Of a stretch of 64,000 nucleotides of DNA, positions 35,198-45,758 are shown in pieces. Source of the stretch: Forficula auricularia (taxonomy: Eukaryota; Arthropoda; Insecta; Dermaptera; Forficulidae); NCBI GenBank assembly GCA_024734495.1, contig JALMQS010000073.1, forward strand, positions 1,630,674-1,694,673. The letters run 5' to 3'. The notes under the pieces are model-generated. The model searched no databases. It worked only from the letters and a program-made list of their open reading frames with translations, and was not told the origin of the DNA. How positions within the stretch are numbered: position 1 is the stretch's first letter; every line of letters begins with the position of its first letter. The position numbers and the translations under genes are program-made.

Positions 35198-35689
35198 TAT
35201 ACTTTAATATATTAATGAGAAAATTATAAATTTATTTAACTTCATTATTTCAAGTTAGAAATATATAAGTTCAGATATTATTTTAACTTAATATTTGACA
35301 AAAATCACCTGCATTCGATTCGCGATTGAATCAAATATAGGAAACTTACGATTAATCTTTGGAATAAATAAGAGCTCATTAAAAATGCTCAACTCTATCA
35401 ATATATTTATTAGTTTTTAAGGAATTTGGTGTTGGTACTTGGTGAAACATTTTTTAAAATTATTGGATAAAAATATTATAAATTTATTTATTATAAAGAA
35501 ATTGTTTTTTCAGTGTATAGACCACTGAGAAACATACGCCCACTTCGGGGACCCAAGGGACTGAGCCCCGGGAAAACGATGCGCCCTTAGCTTGTATATT
35601 TATAAAATTTTACCATATTTTTATTATACAGAATGAAATAAAAAAAGTGATTATTTGTGTCTATATCATTACAACGTCTTAATTTTTCA

Positions 35690-36185
35690 ATAAAATTGGA
35701 AGAATAATTTTTATAAAAAAATAAAAATAAAAACCGACTTCAAAAAAATTAAATGTTAGAAATAAAATAATAAGAACTCGAAAATCAAATAAAATGCACT
35801 AAAAATTATAAAATAATTATCTAATTTAGTTACAACTAAACGACGAAATATTGACATGAAATCAGTTTTTGAAGTCGGTGCCAAACATATACATTTTATG
35901 ACTCGAACTCGAGAGATCTTACTTAGTACGTTTGACGGGTAAGCTCGCTTATATAGTTTATTTGACACCGACTTCAAAAAGTGATTTCATGAAAAATTTC
36001 CTCGTTTTGTTGTAACTAAATTAGATAATTATTTTATACTTTTTAGTGCATTTTATTTTATTATTGAGTTCTTATTATTTTATTTGTTGAATTTAATTTT
36101 TTTGAAGTCGGTTTTATTTTTTTTTTATAAAAATTATTTTTATTTTTCTCTTTTTAGTGATGTTATTAATAGTGACTTAAGATAA
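35690..36185. repeat. FB4 (GAAGTCGG) foldback copy 1
   Basis: Arms built of ACCGACTTCAAAAA, GTTACAACTAAACGACGAAA and AATAAAATAATAAGAACTC are mirrored around about 35930. Confidence 0.75.
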
Positions 36186-36589
36186 TATTTTGTATGCATC
36201 TCGTAAGAGAAAGCCTCGGGCGAATGAGTCAGAAAATGATAATAACATTAAATTTATAAATATAGAAATTCTATCGAAACGTTTGCAGGTTGTAAATGAA
36301 CCTTTTAAGATTGTTTTTTTTTTTATAAATGATTTTATTTATTATAATTTCGATTATTTGCTAATAAGAATTGGAGATTTACGTTATTTCGTCATTGATC
36401 ATATCATCAGAATTTGAACAAATTAATATGGGACCACCCCTAAGGTACTCCCCTTTCAAATGACGGATGATCATCGAAATCGGTCAACGTGGGAAAAATT
36501 TCTAGCTGAACATACATATAGAATAAATAAATAGCTAGGTATCCTGACTATTTTGGAGCTATACTGATCCAAATGCAGAAAGAATCAGT

Positions 36590-37720
36590 AAAAAATAATT
36601 TTTAAGAAAAAATAAAAACCGACTTCAAAAAATTAAATGCAACAAATAAAATACACTAAAAGGTATAAAATAATTATTATCTTATTTAGTTACAACTAAA
36701 CGACGAAATATTAACATGAAATTACTTTTTGAAGTCGGTGCCAAACAAACTATACCTATAATGCGAGCGTACCCGCCGGATCGTACTAAGTAAGATTTGT
36801 GAGGCGATGCTCGCTAAAAGGTATGGTTTGTTTGGCACCGACTTCAAAAAGTAATTTCGTGTTAATATTTCGTCGTTTAGTTGTAACTAAATAAGATAAT
36901 AATTATTTTATACCTTTTAGTGTATTTTTTATTTGTTGCATTTAATTTTTTGAAGTCGGTTTTTATTTTTTTCTTAAAAATTATTTTATTTTTCTCTTTT
37001 TAGTGATGTTATTAATAGTGATCATATCATCAGAACTTGACCAAATTAATATGACACCATCCCTAAGACACCCCCTTTCGGATAAAAAAGAAACATCGAA
37101 ATCGGTTCATAAACAAAGAGGTTAGGTCTAAACAAACCTAATAAAAAAGGTCTAAAAAAAAAAAATCGAAAAAAATGGGACCAATCGGAAGCTAGACTGG
37201 ACCCAATGCAAAAAAAAAATTTCAAAATCGGTTGACAATTGGCGGAGATATGAGGTAACATAGGCACAAAAAAAAAAAAAAAAAAATCATTCGAATAGAG
37301 AACCTCCTCCTTTTTTGACGTCGATTAAAAAAAGAATCATCGAAATCGGTCAACGTGGGAAAAATTTCTAGCTGAACATACATAGAATAAATAAATAGCT
37401 AGGTATCCTGACTATCTTGGAGCTATACTGATCCAAATGCAGAAAGAATCATTAAAATCGGTTCTTAAACAAAGAAGTTATGCGCGAACATACATAACAA
37501 AAAAAGGTCCAATACCAATGAAATTTATATGGTACCAATCGGAAACTATACTGAACCCAATACAAAAAAATCATCAAAATCGGTTTACAATTGGCGAAGA
37601 TATCAGGTAACATAGACACAAAAAAATTCAGTCGAATTGATAACCTCCTCCTTTTTTGAAGTCGGTTAAAAAGTGCGAATGATCGCTGAAGAGATGAACT
37701 ATCGGATATGCAATATATCA
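36590..37720. repeat. FB4 foldback copy 2 with outer arm pieces
   Basis: The inner palindrome is 36600-37020, centred near 36800 (CGTACCCGCC region). The outer pieces continue to about 37670 (CGAAATCGGTTCATAAACAA). It ends about 10 bp to 60 bp upstream of exon 1 of the secreted-protein gene. Confidence 0.7.
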
Positions 37721-37730
37721 TTATACTAAC

Positions 37731-37782
37731 CTACATTGAAGAGGGCGATAAGGGTCAGACTCAAAATCAGAATTTTATACAT
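37731..37782 (-). CDS. Exon 1: signal peptide of secreted protein
   Basis: Translation from the ATG at 37782 gives MYKILILSLTLIALFNV followed by one base of a split Gly codon. This is a textbook signal peptide: one Lys, then a Leu/Ile-rich core. The donor reads G|GTTAGT on the minus strand (GT at 37730-37729). The phase (1) fits the acceptor of the exon at 26756. It lies about 11 kb upstream of exon 2, with the intron packed with repeats. No promoter motif could be assigned with confidence upstream. Confidence 0.72.
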
Positions 37783-38220
37783 GATGTAGCACTAGAATTG
37801 ACGACTCTCGAATGACTTGCTGTAGATTTTTATTTTTAAGTATTATCTCTGAAACTCGCTCCCCCCTTCCTGCTCCTTCCCCTTCTTCTTTTTCTTGTAT
37901 AATTCTAAATAAAAAATTGCAAAATGTATTATACTTTTTCATAAAAATAAAAAAATTAAATGAAGAAAAAAAAGGATTTCTGATCCAATGATTATCTACA
38001 ATACATCAATAAAAAAATAATTATATTCAATTACATATATAATAAACATATTAACCGGCTTCCTTCACTTAAATAAATTTTATCAATTGTATTAATGGCT
38101 TTTATTTATGCTTCGACCATCTCTAGAAATTGAAGCTGTGTCGAAACTGGTGGTCAAAATTGAAAACAACATATGTTATACTTATGTAATAATAAAAATT
38201 GCGTAAAGATCCGAGGTAGG
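37783..38220. other. Upstream region of the secreted-protein gene
   Basis: AT-rich, with a C-rich patch (37858-37890). A promoter would be expected here for the minus-strand gene, but no TATA box or initiator stands out above the AT background. Confidence 0.35.
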
Positions 38221-38256
38221 TTTCACAAAAAAAGCACTAATACAAAAATAAGTTTT

Positions 38257-38299
38257 GAATTCGATATATTCCGAGTGTCAGCCCATCTTCAGGAGTCGG
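38257..38299 (-). ncRNA. Hammerhead-like motif C, degenerate
   Basis: Core CTGAAGA (38292-38286) is intact, but GAAA has become GAAT (38271-38268) and stem I is impaired. It sits in a Penelope-type end (TTTCACAAAA at 38221). Confidence 0.5.
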
Positions 38300-38319
38300 A
38301 GAAAACTGAATATAAATTG

Positions 38320-39758
38320 GAAAAAAAATTTATTTTTAACCGACTTCAAAAAAGGAGGAGGTTCTCTCTATTCGACTGAATTTTTTTTTTTTTTTTTTTG
38401 TGCCTATGTTACCTCATATCTCCGCCAATTGTCAACCGATTTTGAAAAAAATTTTTGCATTGGGTCCAGTCTAGCTTCCGATTGGTCCCATTTTTTTTCG
38501 TTTTTTTTCATAGGTATTAGACCTTTTTTATTAGGTTTGTTTAGACCTAACCTCTTTGTTTATGAACCGATTTCGATGGTTCTTTTTTTATCCGAAAGGG
38601 GGTGTCTTAGGGATGGTGTCATATTAATTTGGTCAAGTTCTGATGATATGATCACTATTAATAACATCACTAAAAAGAGAAAAATAAAAATAATTTTTAA
38701 GAAAAAAATAAAAACCGACTTCAAAAAATTAAATGCAACAAATAAAATACACTAAAAGGTATAAAATAATTATTATCTTATTTAGTTACAACTAAACGAC
38801 GAAATATTAACACGAAATTACTTTTTGAATTCGGTACCAAACAAACTATACCTATAAGCGAGCGTACCCGCCAAACGTACTAGGTGGGATCCGTCGAGTG
38901 CGATTCATAAAAGGTATATGTTTGGCACCGACTTCAAAAAGTAATTTCGTGTTAATATTTCGTCGTTTAGTTGTAACTAAATGGGATAATAATTATTTTA
39001 TACCTTTTAGTGTATTTTATTTGTTGTATTTAATTTTTTGAAGTCGGTTTTTATTTTTTTCTTAAAATTTTTTATTTTTCTCTTTTTAGTGATGTTATTA
39101 ATAGTGATAGGTCGCCTCCGTGGTCTAATGGTCAGAGTAACTGACTGGCAACCCGGAGGTCCCGGGTTCGATTCCCGGCTATGCTCAGAAATTTTTCTGT
39201 AAGTATAGGGTCTGGAACGGGGTTCACTCAGCCTCGTGAGGATAAATGAGTAGCTGCTTGATTGAGAAGTAGCGAATCTCGGTTAAGAAAACTGAAACGA
39301 AGGTTGTAGATGTGCGTTGAGCTAACCACTTGACCCCTCGGTACTGTTTCCAATTAGGACAGCAACCAATTCAGTAGGCCAATACCCATGAAGGGTTGTC
39401 GAGCCAGAGATTTATTTTATTTTTATATTAATAGTGATCATATCATCAGAACTTGACCAAATTAATATGACACCATCCCTAAGACACCCCCTTTCGGATA
39501 AAAAGAACCATCGAAATCGGTTCATAAACAAAGAGGTTAGGTCTAAACAAACCTAATAAAAAAGGTCTAATACCTATGAAAAAAATCTTGAAAAAAATGG
39601 GACCAACCGGAAGCTAGACTGGACCCAATGCAAAAAAAATTTTCAAAATCGGTTGACAATTGGCAGAGATATGAGGTAACATAGGCACAAAAAAAAAAAA
39701 AAAAAATTCAGTCGAATAGAGAACCTTCTCCTTTTTTGAAGTCGGTTAAAAATAAATT
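38320..39758. mobile_element. FB4 foldback copy 3, complete, with SINE inside
   Basis: The outer ends AAATTTATTTTTAACCGACT and their inverse bound the copy. The inner palindrome runs 38651-39108 (ATCACTATTAATAACATCAC to its mirror). It is inserted in the Penelope-type sequence just after hammerhead C. A SINE occupies 39109-39426. Confidence 0.75.
39109..39426 (+). mobile_element. tRNA-derived SINE with 12-bp TSD
   Basis: The head GGTCGCCTCCGTGGTCTAAT has box A TGGTCTAATGG (39121-39131) and box B GGTTCGATTCC (39165-39175) with a proper T stem CCGGG/CCCGG. The body of about 240 bp is unrelated to tRNA and ends TTTATTTTATTTTTAT. ATTAATAGTGAT flanks both sides (39097-39108, 39427-39438), proving retroposition into the foldback. 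Confidence 0.88.
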
Positions 39759-39784
39759 TTTACAAATAACAATTTTGGAAATAT

Positions 39785-40215
39785 ACAGGGTGATTCACGG
39801 TGGATGACACGTTAGACGTTTATGGAAAACGGAAGGCAGGATTTTTCTGAAAATTTATCACCTTACATTTTCTTACCTGTTTTATCGATCTAAAATATGT
39901 TCAACATTGCGACGTTTCGGCTTCCATCAAAAACTCGTAGCAACTTTATTTTTTTAAATGGAACCCCCGCGTATATTAACGCGTTTTTAGAACCGCCCTT
40001 TTATTAAAATACTTTTTTGTTAATATTGTCCTATACCTATCTCTTTCGGTTTTCGAGAAGAAAAATAATTTGTGTTAAATATGGTCCAAAACATGGCCCT
40101 AATTAAACTTAAATAAATTAGAGCTCTCAATTCATTAAAAGTTGATATTTTGGTGTTAGTTTAGACACACCCGAAGTATTTAATTTACGCCGAAAAATCG
40201 ACTCGATATTTATTT
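39785..40215 (+). repeat. TIR-element piece (CAGGGTGATTCACGGT)
   Basis: It begins TACAGGGTGATTCACGGTGG and matches, inverted, the segment at 19140-19495. The CAGGGTG end and adjacent TA suggest a Tc1/mariner-type element. No transposase. Confidence 0.5.
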
Positions 40216-40880
40216 ATTTTATAATGAATAAAATCGTTTTGAACATGTACCTACTTCTCTCTTTTCTTAAATTTCAATCGGAACAAATGTCAAGATGTCA
40301 ATTAAGAGCTAGCTAGGGTCGTCGAAATTTCGTTCTCTTATATATACCTATACATTAAAAGTAAAAGATGAAAACTAAAAGCCATTAAATGACTCAAGAA
40401 CTTTTATTTATTTATTTATTTTATTTCTCTCTCTGACTTTCGTCTTAATCTGTCCTTTATTTCTTTTTCTTTTTCATTTTTTTTTTTACAAACACTCGGT
40501 TTCTTTTTTAATCCTATTTCCTTCTTTTTCTTCTTGTCATATACAACTAACTATAGCTTATTTTTTTTATTTGAAATTTAGAATTAAATTCATTTATATA
40601 TATATACTTATATATTAAAGAAAATATTTGCCTTTTTACTTATTTATTTTTCAAATCCTCTTAAAAATAAATCCTTCGTTTTTAAGACTATTTATTGAAT
40701 TATAAATGACGAAGATCGGGAAAGATTTTCATCCACTTAGAAAAATAAATAAAATATAATAAAATAAAATAAAAAATAAACTGATGTGGCCATCCACACG
40801 ACTTTCCCATACACCTGCCCCCTCTCTTATATTTAAGAAAATAATGTATTGTAAAAAATAAATGATTAGGGTTAAATAAA
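40216..40880. other. AT-rich DNA with FB2 end
   Basis: CTGATGTGGCCATCCACACG and CCATACACCTGCCCCCTC at 40780-40830 are an FB2 end. Otherwise low-complexity sequence such as TTTCTTTTTCTTTTTC. Confidence 0.4.
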
Positions 40881-40883
40881 AAA

Positions 40884-41291
40884 AATAGTTGGAAAAACAT
40901 TTGGAGTGAAACCTCACGCTTTAAAGGCCTATCTCTGTATAATCTGAAGCCCTGTCCTGGTCCACCTTGGTTCCTTTCTAATCCATCATCAACCAGAAAA
41001 GAAATAACAATATTAAATCGTATCAGGATAAACCATACCCTCTCTAATTCCCATCTCTATAGACTATCTCTATCCCCGTCCCCGTTTTGCACATGCTCTC
41101 TTACTCCCGCTACGCCCGCTCATTTAATTTTGCATTGTCCATTATATACAATTCGGAGATGTGAATTGATGAAGAAAATTATTCCCCACTTTAGAGACCC
41201 TCCTACTTTTAGAGCATTAATTGATTGTCCCACTGAAAATTTATTAAGATCATTGGTTGAATTTATAGATAGTTGTAATTTGCATTTTTAA
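40884..41291 (+). pseudogene. LINE C-terminal coding fragment
   Basis: An open frame reads NSWKNIWSETSRFKGLSLYN, LKPCPGPPWFLSN, TRKEITILNRIRINHTLSNS, HLILHCPLYTIRRCELMKKI and ends SLVEFIDSCNLHF. The IxxLNRIRxNH...HLILxCPLY arrangement is the region after the RNase H or CCHC tail in I-type LINEs. No 5' part is present. There is no other element copy nearby. Confidence 0.65.
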
Positions 41292-41589
41292 ATATATGGT
41301 GTTTTTTTAATTAGTTAATGTTTTGTAATAATTTATGAGTTATATTTTATATTAATTTTATGTTTGTTTTCTTTTGTTTTTTGTAATTTGATATATATAT
41401 ATATATGTATATTTATTAATGTAATTTCTTTTCTATGTATTGTATTATGTATTGTATTATGTATTTATTGTTATATGTATTTTCTATGTTTGTATTATTC
41501 AATGTATTGGTATGACCTAGTAGTCAAATCCAAATAGGGAAAAAAATAAAAAATATTGACGTCGAGCGATGCACGGTAATCAAATTAAA

Positions 41590-41790
41590 AAAAATACAAA
41601 TATATATAGTACACGCCCCCTGGACCCCCCCCCCGCCCCCCGAAACCACAAACCTCGCCACCACCGCCACGCCCACTCCGCCCACCAACCCCGGATCGCT
41701 CACAACTGCACCCCACCTCCTGCACTCCCCACATCCACCCCACCCCGCACCCAGTTTTTGCATTTCTAGCTTTCTAGTATGTGTATATTT
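41590..41790 (-). mobile_element. Helitron-like fragment
   Basis: The C-rich tract with TACACGCCCCCTGGACCCCC and AGTTTTTGCATTTCTAGC matches the Helitron-like family at 31321-32526. Confidence 0.5.
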
Positions 41791-42044
41791 GTTTATTCGT
41801 ACACCAATTTGCCCACATTCGTTCATATTGATAAACATTATAAAAAAATAAATAGGAAAATAATAATAAAAAAATAATCGTATACGATCTGAAATAAAAA
41901 CATAAAATTAAATAAGATTTGTTTCTAAGTTATAAAAAAAAACGCACTCAACCACTTTATTTGTAAACTTACCTGTTTTGTTATGAATCCACCTGTAATG
42001 CTATGATTTAGACACCTGTTAATTAAATTTTAATATAATATAAT

Positions 42045-43045
42045 AATATTTGTTATAACCTATTAGTGGGTTTCAAAATTAAAAAACCAATTAATAAATA
42101 AAAGATAATTGAAAAAATATAAACAAACTTTTTTATTGTGATTTTTATCTATAAATAATTACTTTAATTAAGAAAAGATCAATTAAGATGAAATTTGTCG
42201 AGTTCCAGACCTAGCCAGATCGTTTTCTCATCCTCAAAACTTGTTAATAGAATTGGTTTCATCAAAATCGGTAGAGAGCCGTTTTCAAAATAGAATTAAG
42301 ATACAAATATATATACAATTTTTGCTCGTTTATTAAGAGTAGATACATAGATTATGTATATATTAGGTGAGTTGATTTTTAAAAAATTTTTAAAAAAAAA
42401 GGATCACTTTTGATTATCCCTAAAACTCGTATTTTTTCAATTTTTCCTCATTTTAACCATGAATGAGCACATTTTCGACAAAGACGACTCTATACATTTT
42501 TAAAGTAGATTAAATTTTCTACAATTTAAACAAAGTTTCATCTTAATTGGATAATGATGTAGCAATGAGGTTGAAGTTTGCAGTTTTTTGCAAAAAATCA
42601 CAGTTTTTCCCTCATAAAATGAAAACCGCTCATTCTAAAAACTTGATTTTTATCTCACTCTCTAAGAAGTTTTATTTACTTGAACGTTTACTTGGACAAC
42701 TTTTTTGATAAAACTCGTAGATTTATAGATATCTCTAGCTTTCCTGATTAGTCTATGCTTAATCCATGCTCTGCCTGACCAGACTTGCCAGACCTGTAAA
42801 ACGGCAGTGCCTGGGAATGGACATTAATAAACCCTAATTTTTGGGCACCGCCGGCGTCCCTTCTTTGGCTAATTGCATTACATTAGGCCACTTCTAGATC
42901 AATCAAAAAAGTTAAGCAATCTTAATCAGTGTACAGACTAACTGCTAATCACTTACCGCTCTCCCTGGAAAGTTTCGAAAAATGTTTTTTATTATTAGTT
43001 ATTATTTTTCTATAAATCTACTCTTATTAAACGAGCAAAAATTGT

Positions 43046-43102
<57 letters not shown>

Positions 43103-43350
43103 ATCTTGGTTCTATTTTGAAAACAGCTCTACCGATTTTAGATGAAAACAACCTTATTAACAAATTTTGAGGATGAGAAAACGATCTGGCTAGGTCTGGT
43201 CCTCGACAAATTTCATCTTAATTGATCTTTTCTTAATTAAAGTAATTATTGATAGATAAAAATCTCAATAAAAAAGTTTGTTTATATTTTTTCAATTATC
43301 TTTTATTTATTAATTGGTTTTTTAATTTTAAAACCCACTAATAGGTTATT
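42045..43350. mobile_element. Foldback with 300-bp arms and FB1 loop
   Basis: Arms 42045-42350 and 43012-43350 are inverse (CCTATTAGTGGGTTTCAAAA / ACCCACTAATAGG; GACCTAGCCAGATCGTTTTC / mirror). The loop contains an FB1 fragment (42400-42740). A 48-bp AT microsatellite is at 43052-43098. Confidence 0.65.
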
Positions 43351-43359
43351 TATAATCAT

Positions 43360-43790
43360 TTAGGGGAGGGGGGTTAGTTTTTGCATTTTTAGACTTCTGG
43401 GGTCCCACTGATTATGTATACAAAATTTGGTTGAGTTTGGTCAAACGGCCTAGATTTTTAATTTTTAATCCTTCCTCAACCCCCTTAATTTTGGGACGAT
43501 ATGCACCAAAATCTAGTCAGCTCTTAATCTCAATGGACCAAAACTACCTGTGAAATTTGGTTTCGATATTCACAATAGTTTTTGAACTAGCTCTTATACA
43601 AAAATTTGGTAACGCACAGACTAACAGACAGACATTTTGACAAAACAATTATTATCTCAAAAAATATAATTTTTTCGATGTTCACTTATTAGAGTTTTTT
43701 TGTAGAGCGAAATGCCATGGTTTCACTCAGTATTTTTAATCAAAATAGTTTCAGTCGTTTTTTAGCCCTACGCCAAATTTTATGATAAAC
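43360..43790 (+). repeat. FB2 copy
   Basis: Matches TTTTTGCATTTTTAGACT, CGATATGCACCAAAATCTA and ATAATTTTTTCGATGTTCAC. It is fused at about 43765 to Helitron-like sequence. Confidence 0.6.
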
Positions 43791-44387
43791 AAAGTTGTAG
43801 GGGATGTGATTTCTGACAACTTTTGTTTAAAAAAATTTCATCCTCCAAAACCACACAAAAAGGGGGAGGATGAAAAAATGTAAATTCTTGCCCTTGGAGC
43901 AAACTCAACCAAATTTTGTATACATAATCTGTGGGTGACTAGAATGCTAGAAATGCATAAAATGGGTGCGGGGGGCGGGGGTGGAATGGGGGTGGGGTGA
44001 GGATTGAGGCGGGAGTAGGGTGGGGGTGCAGGGGTGATCCAGGGGGCATAGTGGGGTGGGGTCCGGGAGGCTAGGAGGGGGTCTGGTGCGCAGGGTTGGA
44101 GGGCACAGGGCGGGGTCTGGGGTGAATGGGCTGCGGGTTCGAGGTGGGTGGGGGTGCTGGAGCGGTTGTGGGGGTGGGGGTGAGAGGGTTAATGGGTTAG
44201 GGTGCAGAATGGAGTGTTTGGTAGGGTGGTTGGTGGGGTGAGGGCGGGGGTGGGGCTGTCGTGGGTGGGGTTCTGGGTGGGTTTCGGGGGGTGTGGTGGG
44301 TGGGAGTGGGGGGAGGGGGTGTTCGAGGGCTGGGGATCCAAGGGGCGTGCCCCCCTGGCTAGCAGGCGAAGGCGGGCCTTGCAGCTA
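43765..44387 (+). mobile_element. Helitron-like 3' half
   Basis: It joins AAAGTTGTAGGGGATGTGAT to a G-rich tract and ends GGCGGGCCTTGCAGCTAG before T, as at 32526. The 5' part is missing. Confidence 0.6.
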
Positions 44388-44950
44388 GTGACATAAGTTT
44401 TCACTTTTGTCGAGTGGTCTCAAGCACACACCCGAATTTTTTCATATTGAATTATTTCTATTAAAAATTAATTTGTAAAAATAAATAAATAAATAAATAA
44501 AATATTTGGTTTCAATTTAAAAACTTTGGAGGTACGATTTGATAGTTTCAATGACTGACGAATATTATATTAACAAAACACCTAAAATATCCATGGATTT
44601 TAAATTTCTTGATCAGCCTGTTAGATAGGTGAAAGGCACCAAGTGCTTTACAACTAGTTGCATAAGTTCTAGGGGGTTATTTCATTCTTTTTCATTTATT
44701 TTAACGTTTTTGGTAGATTAATGTAAAAAATATATTTTGATTTTATAAATACACAAGCCTTTAGCCCGCAGGACAGATCAATACTAATAGTTTTGATATT
44801 CGTTTGTCGTTTGTACTGAAAATCCTTTGCATTTATGTTTTTTTTTCCTGTTATAAATACCTCAAAGAGGGAAATAGTTGTTATTAGGAACTAGGGTTTC
44901 TATTACCCTCTAGATACTGAACCAATTGAAAAAAATAAATAAATAAAAAA
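44388..44950. other. Unassigned AT-rich DNA
   Basis: An AAATAAATAAATAAATAAAT microsatellite lies near 44480-44502. No gene is seen. Confidence 0.4.
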
Positions 44951-44959
44951 GCAAGCAAG

Positions 44960-45733
44960 GAAGCAATAAAAAAGAATTAGAGTACGCACTGAATGGAATT
45001 AACCAAATCCTAATAGAAGAAATCAAAATGAAAATAAACAAGAATAAAACCAAGGTCCTAGTATGTACACAAAAAGAACAAACGAGACAGGAATGCATCA
45101 AAATTAACCAAGAAAACCTAGAAGGAGTTAAGGAATTCCGCTACCTAGGAAGTAAAATAACATGGGATGGGAGAAGCGAAAACGAAATTAAATCAAGAAT
45201 TGCCCAAGCAAAAATGGGGTTTAATTCAAAACAAAAAACTACTATGCTCCTCCTCAATCAGCTTAGAAAACAGGAAGTTGCTATTGAAGACATATGTATG
45301 GAGCATAGCCATGTACGGGTGTGAAACCTGGACAATTAGAAAAGCGGAGAGAAAGAGATTAGAGGCTTTCGAAATGTGGTGCTACAGAAGAATGATGAAT
45401 ATCAAATGGATGGATAAAATTACAAATGAAGAAGTTCTTGGAAGAATCGGAGAAAGAAGAACCTTGTGGAAGAGTCTGAAGAAGAGAAGAGGTCAGATGA
45501 TGGGGCACACACTAAGACATGGGGGACTGCTTAGGGATATCTTGGAGGGGGAGGTGGGAAAGAAAAGGGAAAGGGGAAGACCCAGATTAGAATATTTCAA
45601 CCAAATAATTGGGGATATGGGATGCCAGACATTTAGGGAGGTCAAACAGCTGGCAGGAGACAGAGTCGAGTGGAGACGGATTGTTGCATCAAACCAGTCT
45701 TAGGACTGTATACTCAATGATGATGATGTTGGT
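44960..45733 (+). pseudogene. RTE-type LINE reverse transcriptase C-terminus, frameshifted
   Basis: The first frame reads EYALNGINQILIEEIKMKIN, KTKVLVCT and FRYLGSKITWDGRSENEIKS; after a frameshift in an A-rich stretch near 45228-45240 it continues KTYVWSIAMYGCETWTIRKA, RLEAFEMWCYRRMMNIKWMD and GRPRLEYFNQIIG to a stop at 45703. The YLGS...YGCETW...AFEMWCYRR...GRPR order is typical of RTE/endonuclease-RT elements. The tail TGATGATGATG after the stop is the usual simple-repeat 3' end. The catalytic ADD motif is absent (5' truncated). Confidence 0.85.
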
Positions 45734-45758
45734 CAGTATACACTGCTTGACAATAATT

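Larger units (their letters stand above)
27905..35517. mobile_element. Long-TIR element with ACACTGAAAAA ends, interrupted
   Basis: The left arm (27905 to about 28480) recurs inverted in three pieces: 32930-33170, 33790-34052 and 35345-35517, ending TTTTTTCAGTGT. Examples: AGTATATAATATATTTGGAT and AATATCTTTGGAATAAAT. A third end starts at 63253 (ACACTGAAAAAAC). Between the arms are nested Helitron-like, Harbinger, LINE and foldback insertions. No target duplication is visible, so the two ends may not be one original insertion. Confidence 0.55.
15835..37782 (-). other. Gene model: four-exon secreted DUF1091/MD-2-like protein
   Basis: This entry joins four minus-strand exons: 37782-37731, 26756-26560, 19968-19813 and 15993-15835. 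The predicted protein is 187 residues. Every junction has GT and AG and the phases agree (1, 0, 0). Order in the protein: hydrophobic signal peptide (1-17), Asp run, then a soluble region with four cysteines (KCEP, FCDFL, SCPI, GPCLF). The FCDFL...SCPI spacing and a following short beta-rich segment recall the DUF1091/MD-2-related lipid-recognition families; that assignment is from memory and tentative. The function would be a secreted, possibly ligand-binding, protein. The introns (26757-37730, 19969-26559, 15994-19812) are filled with transposons but the splice sites are intact, so I regard the gene as functional. The first exon could be wrong, being short. Confidence 0.8.

Noticed and set aside
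39109..39185. Functional tRNA gene
   Set aside because: Boxes A and B are good, but the acceptor stem does not close, and the unit continues into a 240-bp body flanked by a 12-bp duplication, so it is a SINE.
42982..43170. ORF with an Ile-Tyr repeat
   Set aside because: Translation of an AT microsatellite; the one at 20678-20908 on the minus strand is the shadow of the Penelope RT fragment on the plus strand.
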